Assembly (NCBI RefSeq): GCF_030445035.2
Contig: NC_080695.1
Coordinates: forward strand, 51,415,954-51,479,953
Direction of reading: 5' to 3'
Origin: Dasypus novemcinctus
Taxonomy: Eukaryota > Chordata > Mammalia > Cingulata > Dasypodidae
DNA: 64,000 nt
Shown here: piece by piece, positions 1-9,929 of the stretch
How positions within the stretch are numbered: the first letter of the stretch is position 1
How the letters are laid out: every line of letters starts with the position of its first letter
The notes under the pieces: model-generated
The model's input: only the letters and a program-made list of their open reading frames with translations
What the model was told of the DNA's origin: nothing
Databases searched by the model: none
Position numbers and translations under genes: made by a program

Positions 1-1574
1 GAAGTGCTGCCAGGAATCAAAGAATTGGTTATCAGTATGAAAGAGAACGCAGGGGGCAATGAGTATAAGCACACAGGTGTCACTGGTGGAGTTAAGGGTT
101 TGAACATTGAGACATGGAGTGAGGCGGAGGAAGAGCATAGCCATTTGGTGTTATTAGGGGGAATTAGGAACTTGGCGGCTGCATTAGGGGTGTGAGTTAG
201 GCTGCAGAGGGACTGCATGGAGGGGAGAACCTTGCCGCCGATTTTTATTATACAGAGTCCAGTCTGTGAAACTGATTGGAGGGTGAGTCCTCTTTTTGTT
301 TGGTTCCAATTGCAAGAGGTACCAGTGGAGTCTGGGGAGGCGTGATAGGCGCCGTTGGTAGCTATGGCTTCATAGAAGGGAGCCGCGGTGGAGAAGCAGA
401 GCCAGCAACGTTGGGTAAGGTTGGGCTGGGATAAGTTTAAGGAGATAAATGATGCATTGAGGAGGGCTACAAGAGGGTTAGGGGGTGGCAGGGTTTGACG
501 GTGGGGAGGATACTTAGCGATGGAAGGATTTAGGGTGGTAGCGGGAGGAGAAGGAGAAACAGAGGGAGGAGGGGGAGGCCATGTGTGGGGAGGATTGAGA
601 ACTTGATTTGGGCCCACGGCGGGGGGTTGTGTGCGGATTTAATTTTTCTTTATAATGAAAAAGGCACCGTAATCATAGTTGCTCATGTAAAGTCGGGCTC
701 CCCAGGTGCGACCTTGTAGCCAGCCTGCATTTTCAGGGTTTTTGACAGTGAGCATGATGCTGCCCCAGTGACTTTTATCTTTAAAGGAAAAGGAGAGGTG
801 GGGGTCCCTATTGGGAGCTCCCGACCATCCGTGGGCCATGGTTTCGCACCCCCAGGAGGGGCAGTAATAGTGCGCTGGGTCATGGCAGCCTCTGGCTGTG
901 GAAGGGCAAATATAGAAACCCAAGATCTCGTGATTATAGGGGCCTTGGAGGCCTGTAACTGAACTGTACCAGCACCGGTGAGTATTGTGTGTAATGTCTC
1001 GAAGGGAACCACCACTGGCGAAAGGAAGGTTGGCGAGATTACATATGTGCACTGTGAAGGAGGGAGCACCTGCAGTAATGTTATTAGCGAGGAGCTTTTC
1101 CTGCTGCCAAAGAGAGAGTGTCCAGTTAAAGGGCCGATGGCCTATACTAGCCTGGTCCGTAGTGGAGGGGAGCAGAGCTAACATGAAAAACAGGAGAGAG
1201 CATAGATTTTTAGGTTTTTTGTTTGAAGCCAAGGCGCGAACAGCAAGTTGTACTAGCTGTCCGAGGAGGAGGGTGTCATGAGCTGGATCCGCGGCCACAT
1301 TTAGCCTCTCCATCCGATGGGCGAGTGCTCTCATCATCCGTCGTTGGAACCTGCTGCTGGCTGGTGGCGGGTTTGACATTTCTCCCGGGGATCCAGAGCA
1401 GCTGGGAGGCATTTTCTGGAAAGACACAAGCAAACCCTCTGCCTTGGGTGAGAAGGGGACTGGGTCCCTGCCAATTGTTTGTTTCTGGGTCCTTCCAAAA
1501 CACCATCGGGGCAACTGTTGGTGCGTAGGAGGGGCCCCAATGCTTATGGAGGGGGGAAAAACCATTCTTGTCAA
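1..1574 (-). pseudogene. env: ERV env, surface-subunit part, interrupted by one in-frame stop
   Basis: The first open segment (639-1574, minus) overlaps the end of integrase. It contains a basic stretch, then a hydrophobic leader at about residues 123-137 (around NLCSLLFFML), then an ectodomain with potential N-glycosylation sites. A single TAA at 636-638 interrupts it. Past that stop the same frame stays open to the window edge and carries a CWLC motif at 396-407, typical of the SU disulphide-exchange motif of gamma/type-D envelopes, followed by a Cys-rich stretch. The transmembrane subunit would lie outside the window. The true start is unclear because the upstream part of the open segment overlaps pol; several internal Met codons are possible. 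Confidence 0.8.
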
Positions 1575-2106
1575 AGGAGAGGAGGTTCATGTGAATGAGA
1601 CAGGCTGTTATGATGTCGCTTGGCTGATTTTTAGGGTGCAATTCCCTCTCCTTTTGTATTAGAACTTTTAAGTGGCGATGCTGGCATTCAACTACAGCTT
1701 GGCCTTGAGGTTTATATGGGATGCTGAAGTGGTGAGTAATGTTGTAGAGCTGGAGAAATGCAGTGAATGAGGAGCTGCGATACCCAGGCCCATTATCGGT
1801 TTTAACATCCCAAGGAACCCCCATGAATAAGATGGCTTGCCGCGATGCTTTAATGAAATGCTTGGCTGTTTCCCCCAGTAAGGGGACAGCGTAGCAAAGG
1901 TGAGAAAAGGTGTCGACTGTGACATGGACATACTTGAGGCGCCCAAATGATGGCACATGGGTGACGTCTATTTGCCATTGGGAGTTTGGTTTGAGGCGGC
2001 GGGGGTTGACCCCTTGTGGCTGCAACGGTCCAAACGGCAAGAAGGGGGCGCATGTTTTACAGGTGCGCACCAGATGTTTGCAAGTTTCCTTGGGGAGGCC
2101 CGGCAA
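1276..2106 (-). pseudogene. pol: ERV pol, integrase
   Basis: The 276-residue open segment begins with the CxxC half of the zinc-binding domain (CKTC, near residues 16-19). The D,D-35-E catalytic triad is complete: D47 (QIDVTH), D104 (KTDNGPGY) and E140 (VVE), with exactly 35 residues between the second Asp and the Glu. The C-terminal part runs into the region that also encodes the start of env in another frame, an overlap usual for betaretroviruses. It is in the same frame as the RNase H segment upstream (2311-2694) but separated from it by at least one stop between 2106 and 2311, so it cannot be translated as part of an intact Pol. Confidence 0.88.
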
Positions 2107-2310
2107 AAGATGTTTAAGTGAGGCCGCTGAAAAGTGGAACTTAGAATGGAGAAGTTTGGCTTGATTGACTAAGTCTCCGACAGTAGTGGCTATTGTATGG
2201 GTGGAGACGGCTTGGTCGGCAGCAGAGTTACCCGCGGCTAGAGGCCCAGGCAGCCCTGAATGGCTGCAAATATGAGAAATGTACCATGGCTGTGTGCGGA
2301 GCTCGAGCTC

Positions 2311-2694
2311 TCACTGCAAGGCACGGAGTGCCTGATCAATGGGTGTGTCTCGCGGAAAGAAAACAGCATGGGCAATAACTGAACAAACTTGCAGGGCATA
2401 CTGACTATCAGTGAAGATGTTGATGGGCTCATTGCCATGGTGTTGGAAGGCAGTGAGGATGGCTAGTAGCTCGCCCACCTGAACCGATCCGGGATGGGTT
2501 TGGCAGTAAATGGTTGGCAAGTCACCGCTGGGAGAGTAGGCAATATAAGCAAACTTGGTTTTAGAGGCGTCCGTGAAGACAGTAGTGGAGTTGGGGAGAA
2601 GCTTGGAGCTAGGGAAAGGGTGGTATTGTGGGGAGAGGGGGAGCCTTGTGAGGCCCTGGAGCAACTTGTGTGTGGGGGGGGTAATGGCAGTCAA
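2311..2694 (-). pseudogene. pol: ERV pol, RNase H domain
   Basis: This 127-residue open segment carries the RNase H acidic residues in family order: D42 in FTDAS, E75 in VGELLAI and D96 in FTDSQYA. It overlaps the RT segment 2609-3490 in a different frame, so a frameshift separates the connection domain from RNase H. The frame ends near 2311, before integrase. In an active element this domain degrades the RNA strand of the RNA-DNA hybrid. Confidence 0.85.
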
Positions 2695-3490
2695 AGGTCC
2701 CGTGGAAGATTTCTAGAAGAATTTGAGCATGGGGGTTTTCGGAGAAAAGGGCAGTGGTGTGCTTGGCAGTAAGGGGCCAGACGATGGTGTCGGGCTGGCG
2801 CCCGTAAGTGTGGATGCAGAGAGAGAGTAAGTCGAGAGCTAGCTCGATCCAAACGTGGAGAGCTGGGCAGACTTTGGGTAGTTTGCTTTTGGAGGGGTGG
2901 ACCCATTGAAGGGGCCCCTCCTGCCAGAGAGCTCCCATAGGGGTGCCTAAGGTGGCGATGACTAGGGCTAAGATAGGGCGGTCCTGTTTATGGCTCCGGA
3001 GGCAACAACTTCGCAGGGCCTCATTAACGGCTTTGATGGCCTCTCGTGCGGGCGGGGTGATGGGAATCCGCTTAGAGGGAGCGGTGGCCATGGGCCCCGA
3101 GGTTTGAAGCAGCTCAAAAAGCAGCTGCAGTTGAGCAGTGGTGATGGGGAGGGCAGATCTGAGCCAGTTTATGTTGCCACAGAGCTGCTGTAGCTCGGTT
3201 AGTGTGACAGCCTCAGGGGAGCGAATTTGCGGGGAGACAGGACGGATTGTGTCCCGAAGGACGTAGCCCAGAAAGGAAAAGGGAGGCACCTTTTGCACTT
3301 TACCAAGTTGGATGTGCAAGCCTATCTGCTCAAGATTCTTGATGACCGTGGTAACAGTTAGGTCAAGGCGCTCAGGGTCTCTATGGGCGATAAGGATATC
3401 GTCCATGTAATGAATGAAATAGGCAAGGGGCCGAAGAGGCTCAATCGCCACATTGACAAAGTTTTGGCAGGTAGTTGGACTATTTTTCAT
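2609..3490 (-). pseudogene. pol: ERV pol, reverse transcriptase palm/thumb and connection part
   Basis: The YMDD catalytic box of reverse transcriptase is at residues 28-31 (3398-3409). It is followed by the thumb and connection region, with the LGYVL stretch typical of retroviral RT after the YxDD strand. The initial Met is internal to RT, not a real start. The fingers and N-terminal palm lie upstream in another frame (3544-4062), so RT is broken by a frameshift near 3490-3660. Confidence 0.9.
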
Positions 3491-3543
3491 GCCTTGCGGG
3501 AGGACTTTCCATTGAAATCGAGGGTTGGCCCCCGCATGGTTGG

Positions 3544-4062
3544 TTAGAGGGACCGTGAAGGCAAATTTGCAGCGGTCGTCCTGGTGGAGGGGGATCGAGA
3601 AGAAGCAGTCTTGGATATCCAGGACTGAAATATGACAGTCATGGGGGATGGCCGACGGATGTGGAAGGCCGGGCTGGGGGAACCCATGGGAAGGATGTGC
3701 TTGTTAATTTCCCGAAGGTCATGGAGAAGTCGGTATTTGCCTGTGGACTTTTTGTGAATGACAAAAACAGGTGAGTTGTAAGGGCTAGTGGACGGCTCTA
3801 TATGTCCAGCCTCTAGCTGCTCCTGAACCAAGCTGCGGAGGGCAGCAAGTTTGTGGGATGGCAGGGGCCACTGTTCGACCCAAATAGGCTCCTCCGTATC
3901 CCATTGCAGAGGAGTGGGGTCAGGCGGTGTAAGACGAACAGTGGCGCAGACTATTGGGGGGGAACCGTGGTTAAGACGGCTCCGCTCTGCTTTAGAATGC
4001 CCCGCCCCCATAGGATGGCGGTAAGGGCAGACAGGAAGAGTGGCCGGAAGGTACCGGTTCAT
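3544..4062 (-). pseudogene. pol: ERV pol, reverse transcriptase fingers part
   Basis: Residues around 90-125 read like the N-terminal RT core: [13 protein letters not shown] followed by [13 protein letters not shown], the conserved fingers and beta-strand A motif with the first catalytic Asp expected just downstream. After about 3670 the frame no longer resembles RT, so a frameshift lies there; the YMDD part is in a different frame. The segment begins immediately after the protease open frame, with a 4-bp overlap (4059-4062) in another frame. Confidence 0.88.
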
Positions 4063-4421
4063 CCTTCCTCATCTTCCCACGTAAGAGGGTGCCGCACTCG
4101 TTGGGAGTCCAAGTCTCCGGTGGCTCCCTGAACAGGCGGGCCTCTCTGTACTTCCCAATGTTTAGCGTAGCAGGCAGGGAAGCAGGAGACTTCTGCCCCT
4201 GAATCTAGAGTGCCATGGTACCAGTGGTTGTCAATTTTTAGGGCCATAGTAGGTTTGGTTGCCGTAATGGGGACTGACCACATTAGGGCTTTGGCAGCCA
4301 GCATGCCTCTTGGGAGCGGGGCTGAGGCTTGCCCCACTTGGAGTTTAAAGGCTGGCCGGTGGTGCTGGAGCGCGCTCTGCAGTCCCGTGCCCAATGGTAG
4401 CCCCTGCCGCATCGTGGGCAT
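4059..4421 (-). pseudogene. pro: ERV pro, aspartic protease
   Basis: The 120-residue open segment contains the retropepsin active-site motif LDSGAEVSC with DSG at residues 73-75. It overlaps the nucleocapsid frame (4283-4603), which fits expression of pro by ribosomal frameshifting, as in betaretroviruses where gag, pro and pol occupy different frames. No dUTPase module was seen upstream. The downstream part is short, so the flap and C-terminal region may be truncated or shifted. Confidence 0.82.
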
Positions 4422-4603
4422 GGGGTGGCTGGCGCACCAGGTTTAGGAGGGCGCACCACGGGGGAACGCTCTAGAGGGCACTCTCGGGCGAAGTGACCGG
4501 ACTCGCCGCAGTGGAAGCAGCTGGACGCCAGGGCCATGGCTGGGCAAATGAGGCTGTGAGGTCCGCAATGGACTGGCGAATGTCCTTGCAGGCTAAGATC
4601 CAA
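4283..4603 (-). pseudogene. gag: ERV gag, nucleocapsid with two zinc knuckles
   Basis: Two CX2CX4HX4C zinc knuckles are complete: one at residues 29-42 (from CFHCGESGH) and one at residues 62-75 (from CPRCGRGYH). Two knuckles are normal for beta- and lentiviruses and not for gammaretroviruses, which have one. The frame differs from that of capsid (4471-5070), so a frameshift falls at about 4560-4600. The knuckles would bind the genomic RNA packaging signal. Confidence 0.9.
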
Positions 4604-5070
4604 TCATGAATGCCCTTCTCTTTGATGGGGAGTAGGGCTTGTTTACAGGCAGCGGACGCTCCCTCGAGAATGAGCTCCTGGGCCAGGGCCCAGCGAGCCT
4701 GCTCATCGGTGACTTTGCGTTCACAGGTCTCGATGACCCGAGAAACGAAGGCAGCGAATTCCTCGTCAGGCTTCTGGATAAGGCGCGTAAACTTTTCAGC
4801 CTTGACGGTAGAGCAGTTGCGGAAGGCACGAAGCGTGACTTCTCGCAGCTGGAGCCAGAATCCAGCAGGGGCGTTCACATAAACGGAGGGAGGACCGAAC
4901 TGCCCCATGCCGGTAAAGGCTTCAGCAAGGTAATAAACCCCATTGTGGTTATTTTCTGCGACCTGTTGCTCGGCCTGGGCATGGAAGTGGGCCCGCCAGT
5001 CAATGAATTGGCCCAGGGACAGGATGGCCCGTGCGAGGGCGATCCAATCAAAGGGGATGCATAACTGCAT
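4471..5070 (-). pseudogene. gag: ERV gag, capsid
   Basis: The 199-residue open segment contains the capsid N-terminal domain and the major homology region at about residues 99-120 (QKPDEEFAAFVSRV), the strongest hallmark of retroviral capsid C-terminal domains. The preceding part (FIDWRAHFHAQ) fits betaretrovirus-like capsid. It is out of frame with the Pro-rich matrix region upstream and with nucleocapsid downstream. Confidence 0.88.
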
Positions 5071-5158
5071 GGAGATCTCTTCGAGCAGCTGCTGAGCATA
5101 GGGACTCCCGAGGCCGTCTTCTTTGATGGCTGTTCAGAGGCGTTTGACCTCGCTATGC

Positions 5159-5996
5159 TCATGAGGGTATGCTCACCATGGGAGTGGCCTCTGAGGGGTG
5201 GGCGCGATGTTCAAGGGGAAACAAGCCATGGGAGCTGGGACTTCTGGAGGGGAGGAGCCTGGGGGATGTGAGGGGAGTGCTAGGGCCCCAAGGTGGTGGC
5301 AGGCCCGTGCCCCAGGGCGGGGATGCGGACGGAGCAGGAGGGGTGGAAGCGGTCGTTGGTGGACCCCAGGCTGCTGCACCTGAGCCCCAAGATGGCGGAG
5401 CGGAGGTTGCCGCACCCGAGCCCCAAGATGGCAGAGCGGAGGTTGCCATGGGGAGGGGGGGGTAAAGGGACATCCCCTTCTCCGAAGGAGAAGAAGGAGG
5501 AAGTCTGCCATCTTGTAAGTTGTGGTGTGGGGAGGGAGAAGGGTGGGAGGGGGCAGAAGCATCAGTGTTGAGGGTCTTATGGGGCAGCGGTGGGCTGGAA
5601 GAAGATTCCAGGGCGTTATTAAGCTGCGACACAAGCGAAGCGGAGTCTGGGCTATCGTCTTCCTCAGAGTCATTATTTGCAGGAGGGAGATGGCAGGAAT
5701 GAGCTGCCGTGGGGAGCGCAGCGCCCTGAAGGCATGCGCGAATGGAGATGAGTGTAGGAATAAGCCCAGGGGGAAAGCTCTTGTTTTCATGCTCTATGGC
5801 GCTAGAGACGCGATTGATGAGGACGCGGTAGGTTTCGGGGTCCCAGAGGTGACAAGTAGCAAGCCAGGGATTGAAGGGAAGGAGGAGGTCCCAGTAGGCC
5901 TGTAGTTGCTTAACCGAGACTCGACACGTGTGTGTCGAGGAGGCCAGCGAGTGCCCACACTTGCGGGGCTTGGCGGGAGGAGAGCCGGCCGCCCAT
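5159..5996 (-). pseudogene. gag: ERV gag, matrix and proline-rich region
   Basis: The best gag start is the ATG at 5994-5996 (minus). It begins MGGRLSS, an N-myristoylation signal (Gly2, Ser6) as expected for matrix. After about 24 codons that frame stops and the matrix-like sequence (VSVKQLQAYWDLL) continues in another frame, so matrix is frameshifted. The second part is acidic, then strongly Pro/Ser-rich, with short repeats around PSWGSGAA that reflect a tandem DNA repeat at about 5385-5447. The open frame continues to 5159. Confidence 0.78.
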
Positions 5997-6234
5997 GGTT
6001 TACCAGGGGAGCACACCGAGCAGAGCAAGGGTGAGCAGGGGGAGGGCGATTAGCACTGCAAGGAAAAAGAGGAATGCCAGGCGGGGGTTGGAACGGCAGA
6101 GGAGAGAAGCGAGGACTAGGGCACAAAGGGGCGAAAGGAGGAGACAAGGGAAAAGGTTGCTGGGGCTCATGAGCGTCCCGTGGCAGAGTCTCGGAGCCCT
6201 TACCTTCGGAGCGGTGTTGTGGTGGGGTTGCTTT

Positions 6235-6252
6235 GCCCCACGTTGGGCGCCA
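6235..6252 (-). promoter_or_regulatory. Primer binding site for tRNA-Lys
   Basis: Eighteen bases reading TGGCGCCCAACGTGGGGC on the minus strand are complementary to the 3' end of the lysine tRNA with CUU anticodon, including CCA. They lie 2 bp from the LTR edge. A lysine primer is usual for betaretroviruses such as MPMV. The full tRNA partner sequence is seen at 62714-62789. Confidence 0.93.
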
Positions 6253-6392
6253 ATTGTGGGACGTGGGGGTCCTGGGCAGGGGGAAGAAAGCCTCGTGCGG
6301 CCATGGAGGCTTCCCTCGGGGGCTCTGAAGGCGTGGAGGGCGCGCAGACCAGAAAAGCGAGATGCGGAGACAGGCTGATAGCACAAGTCTGC

Positions 6393-6398
6393 TTTATT
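6393..6398 (-). terminator. LTR poly(A) signal AATAAA
   Basis: AATAAA on the minus strand, 18 bp downstream of the TATA box. It is conserved in the second LTR at 62966-62971. Confidence 0.7.
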
Positions 6399-6415
6399 GC
6401 AGAAGGGGACACAGC

Positions 6416-6421
6416 TTTATA
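6416..6421 (-). promoter_or_regulatory. LTR TATA box
   Basis: TATAAA on the minus strand within a stretch shared with the second LTR (62989-62994). Confidence 0.7.
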
Positions 6422-6731
6422 GGGTTAGGGACTGCGTGGAGAGATTTGATAGGTGCGGGCGGGTACTGCTTCCTGATAGGTGATTGTAAGCAGTTGCTAG
6501 GCAGAGGGCTGGCTGAGAGGTTAGGAATAGGGGAGGGGAAAGGGGAAGTGAGAGCTGGCCGGATGTTGGGCTAGGCGGGAGATAGAAAGGGGGAGGGCAG
6601 CGCCGGCCAGCCGTTAGCAGCAAAGGCTTAGTCAGGCATGGTCACCTTATCTAGGCCCAGTGGGCAGAGGCGGTATCACTTCTTGCCACACTGTTTGCTA
6701 CTGTGGCAAGCCGGGCGCCCTTCCTCCCACA

Positions 6732-6737
6732 CATAAC
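6732..6737. repeat. Presumed target-site duplication of the provirus (one copy)
   Basis: CATAAC immediately follows the LTR edge. Six bases is the expected duplication length for this virus group and equals that of the 62.7-kb element. Its partner would be outside the window, so this is inferred. Confidence 0.4.
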
Positions 6738-7099
6738 ATTATACAGGGGTCACATACATCATTCCTTCACCAACACCTTGCACTGTCATGAGACATCTGT
6801 TACATATTATGAAAGAATATTGTCAAAATCTTACTAATTATCATCCTTTTCTCACATTTGGTGTATTTCCCCCAAAACCACCATACTGTTATTTTTTAAT
6901 TATAATTTTTATGACCAAGTTGTAAACTTATAAAACAATCATGCACATGTGCAGAATTTCCAAACAACATCCACCTATCAACACACCACACTGTGGTGAA
7001 ATATTTTTTACAGATAAAATGATATCATCTGATTATACCATATGCATAGTGAGGCCAAACTGAATAAGGGCAATCCTTAATTCACTACAAATGTGTGGC
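6738..7099. other. AT-rich, probably old repeat, no gene
   Basis: No exon or open frame of note. It is AT-rich and adjoins an L1 fragment, so it may be part of an older L1 3' UTR, but no family was recognised with certainty. Confidence 0.4.
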
Positions 7100-7690
7100 T
7101 TAACTTTATCATAGTAACATAGATGTAATAAAATTTGCCATTTTAAAGTATACAATACAGTGGCATTAGTTACGTGTACAATGTGCTAACATCACCACCA
7201 TCCATTACCACAGCTTTTTCATTACCCAAAACAGAAAAGACCCGTTAAGCATTAAGTCCCCATTCTTCTCACCCATAGATCTGGCAACCACTAATCTACT
7301 TTCTGTTTCTGAATTTGCTTATTCTAGACACCTCACATTAGTAGAATCATGCAGTATTTGTCCTTTTGTGTCTGGCTAATTCTACTCAACATGATGTCTT
7401 CCCTATTCATCCATGTTGTAGCAAGTGTTAGGACTTTATTCCTTTTTAGGACTGAGTAATAGTATTCTGTTATAAATATACCACATTTTATTTATCCATT
7501 TTCCATTGGGGAACATGAGGGTTTTTTCCCTTCCTTTTAACTATTGTGAATAATGCTGCCCTAAGCATTGGTGTACACGTATCTGAGTCCCAGCTTTTAG
7601 TTATTTCAGAATATACCTAGAATGGAATTTCCAAGTCATGTTTTGAAGACTCATCAAACTGGTTCCCACAGCAGCTGCACAGGGCTGAAT
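7100..7690 (-). mobile_element. L1 LINE 3'-end fragment
   Basis: The plus strand reads as the complement of the conserved mammalian L1 3' region. It includes the stretch for 'catgcagtatttgtc' and 'catccatgttgt', followed by the region corresponding to 'ccattcatc...gaacatgagg'. The fragment is old and diverged. Confidence 0.75.
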
Positions 7691-7699
7691 TTTTATTTT

Positions 7700-8035
7700 T
7701 TTAGTGAGAATGGGGAAACAGGTGCTCTTTTATGTTGCTAATGTAAATTACTAGTACACTGTTTGCAGGGCATTTTTGTGATATTGATTGAAATCTATTG
7801 AAATTTAGAGTGTACATATTCTTTGTCTTAGTTCCATTCACTTCTACAAATATTTTCTACACATAGACTATGAATATTTTCTGCATGTAGACTTAGTTCC
7901 ATTCACTTCTGTGAATATTTTCTTTACATAGCTGGCAAAGGTTCTGATATTCAAGGATATTCATTGAGTCATGTAATACAAAGGATCAGAAACATTTAGG
8001 GGCGACAATGTTTTTCTAAAAATGTTACTTTTTCA
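7700..8035. other. AT-rich intergenic sequence with a local duplication
   Basis: No gene. A short imperfect tandem duplication lies at about 7832-7925, where the 'ttccattcacttct' and 'aatattttct' words recur two to three times. Confidence 0.45.
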
Positions 8036-8039
8036 TTTT

Positions 8040-8420
8040 TCCTTTATTTTTTAAATGTTGCATTCAAAAAATATGAGGTCCCCATAAACCCCCCATCCCA
8101 CTTACCCCACTCCTCCCACTTTAACAACCTCTTTCATCATCGTGGCACATTCATTGCATTTGGTGAATACATTTCGGAGCACTGCTGCACCACATGGATA
8201 GTGGTTTACATTGTAGTTTACACTCTCCCCCAGTCCACCCAGTTCGCATGGCAGGATATACAATGTCCAGGATCTGTCCCTGCAGTACCACCCAGGAAAC
8301 TCCAAGTCCTGAAAATGCCCCCACATCATATCTCTTCTTCCCTCTCCCTACCCTCAGCAGCTACCATGGCTACTTTCTCCACATCAATGATACAATTTCT
8401 TGGAAGAGGCTTTAAATTAC
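8040..8420 (-). mobile_element. L1 3' UTR fragment, family with gaggtcccc tail
   Basis: Poly-T at the left edge followed by 'atgaggtccccat' and a C-rich run, then the conserved 3' UTR body. Related copies occur at 9.6-9.9, 13.9-14.2, 26.8-27.0, 29.5, 50.7 and 56.8-57.3 kb. Confidence 0.75.
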
Positions 8421-8800
8421 ATAAGTGCTACATCAAAAATATAGGGGATTCCCATATATCCATCCCCACCACTCCCTCACTTTTCCCCCCTAACATCTTT
8501 CCTTATCGTAGTGTACTTGTTACAATTGATGAACATAAATTGAAGCATTGTACTAGCCATGGTGTGTAGTTTTCATTATAGTTTATACTTTTCACTGCCC
8601 AATAGTATAGGTTTTGACAGAATGTATAATGATCGGTATCTGTCATTGCCATGTGATGCAGGACAATTCCATTGTCCCAGAAATATCCATGTTGCACCAA
8701 TTCTTCCTTCTCCTTATCCTCAGAAACTGTGGTGGCCACTGCCTTTATGTCAGTGTTACAGTTTTTCCACTGCTTGAAAAGTAATGTCAACATTAGACCA
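8421..8800 (-). mobile_element. L1 3' UTR fragment, second subfamily
   Basis: Related to the copies at 13.5-13.87 kb and 26.6-26.83 kb. It carries the 'ggggattcccatat' and 'attgaagcattg' words in the same order. Confidence 0.65.
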
Positions 8801-8989
8801 TAATTGCTTTTCCCCCTGATGTTTGTTCATTCCTCAATCTTGAGGATATTGGGATGGTGATGGCCACTCTGTTTCTGCTTGAGAGGGGCTTAGATCCCAT
8901 GGGGTAGATGGGATGGAGCAGCCTTGCTTGCCATTGTAGATACTCTGTGTTTATTGGGTATGGATGTTGTCCATCATCATCCTTTTCTT

Positions 8990-9920
8990 AGTTGTCCTGG
9001 GCAAGTCCAGTGAACTGGAGAGTAGATTTTGCAACTCTGCTGAGATTCAGGCCTCCATCGACTTTTGAAGAGACCAAAGATTGAAGTACCTGGGATATAC
9101 ACTTAATGAATATGGTGCTAAACATGGGTTCAACTAAAAAGGGCAGAAGAGTCATGTGTAGGGAAACCAAAAATGAGTCTAATTCTGTTACATTGGGAAA
9201 CATATATTCCAAGGTAAGGTGCACTGACAGGTGCCAAATTGCTGAGATTGTCTGCCTTGCCTATTGTGTCTAGATGTTTCTAGAGCCCACAAGAACCCCC
9301 TTGCTTGAGGCATTATTTACTGTGGCAGTCAGAGCCTCCAGAGATGACCACACCTGTTTTTAAAAAGTAAGGAGTTTTCTACAACTACAAGCAGGAGAAT
9401 TGCATCCATAACCCATGTGGAATCTAAGCCCCCTCTTGATATAGAGGTGAAGTGGACATAACCATCCCAGGGTCCACAGGCTGGAGGAATAGAGTATGGA
9501 CTGGGATGGACTTACTGATATTGTACTATGGAACTATTGTGATTAGTAATGGAAGAAATTGTAGCACTGATGTGGAGAAAGTGGCCATGGTAGCTGCTGA
9601 GGGTAGGGAGAAGGAATAAGAGCTATGATGTGGGGCATTTTCAGACTTGGAGTTGTCCTGGGTGGTACTGCAGGGACAGATACTGGACATTGTATGTCTT
9701 GCCATGGCCCACTGCATGGACTGGGAGAAAGTGTAAACTACAATGTAAACCATTATCCATGTGGTGCAGCAGAACTCCAAAATGTATTCACCAAAAGCAA
9801 TGAATGTGTCATGATGATGGAAGAGGTTTATGATGTGGGAGGAGTAGGCTGACGGGTTGCAGGGGTATATGGGGCTCTCATATTTTTGGAATGTAACATT
9901 TTTAAAAAAATAAAGAAGGG
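8990..9920 (+). mobile_element. L1 3' UTR, plus orientation with A-rich end
   Basis: The body matches the complement of the copies at 8.04-8.42 and 56.25-57.34 kb. It ends in the 'aatgtaacattt' word and an A-rich tail near 9895-9920. Confidence 0.7.
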
Positions 9921-9929
9921 AAAATATAG

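Larger units (their letters stand above)
1..6731 (-). mobile_element. Endogenous retrovirus, 5' LTR and internal region, truncated by window edge
   Basis: Reading the minus strand from 6731 downward gives LTR, primer binding site, about 240 bp of leader, gag, pro, pol and env, in normal retroviral order. The 3' end of env and the 3' LTR lie beyond position 1. The two CCHC zinc knuckles, the lysine-tRNA primer site and the separate gag, pro and pol frames are betaretrovirus-like traits. The env surface part instead carries a CxxC (CWLC) motif, as in gammaretrovirus and type-D envelopes. Catalytic motifs of protease, RT, RNase H and integrase are all still recognisable. Reading frames change between gag matrix, capsid and nucleocapsid, within RT, and within pol, and a stop interrupts env, so the copy is not intact. 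No dUTPase domain was recognised. Confidence 0.93.
6255..6731 (-). mobile_element. ERV 5' LTR (477 bp)
   Basis: Terminal inverted repeats TGTGGGA at 6255 and TCCCACA ending at 6731 bound the LTR. U5 abuts the primer binding site. On the minus strand a TATAAA box (6416-6421) is followed 18 bp later by AATAAA (6393-6398). The U3 start reads TGTGGGAGGAAGGGC and continues GCCCGGCT; the same 15 bp reappear at 62699. The region from about 6385 to 6590 is closely related to the LTR at 62792-63325, whereas U5 and distal U3 differ. Confidence 0.92.

Noticed and set aside
768-1662. Plus-strand frames across the ERV
   Set aside because: They are shadows of env and integrase on the opposite strand.
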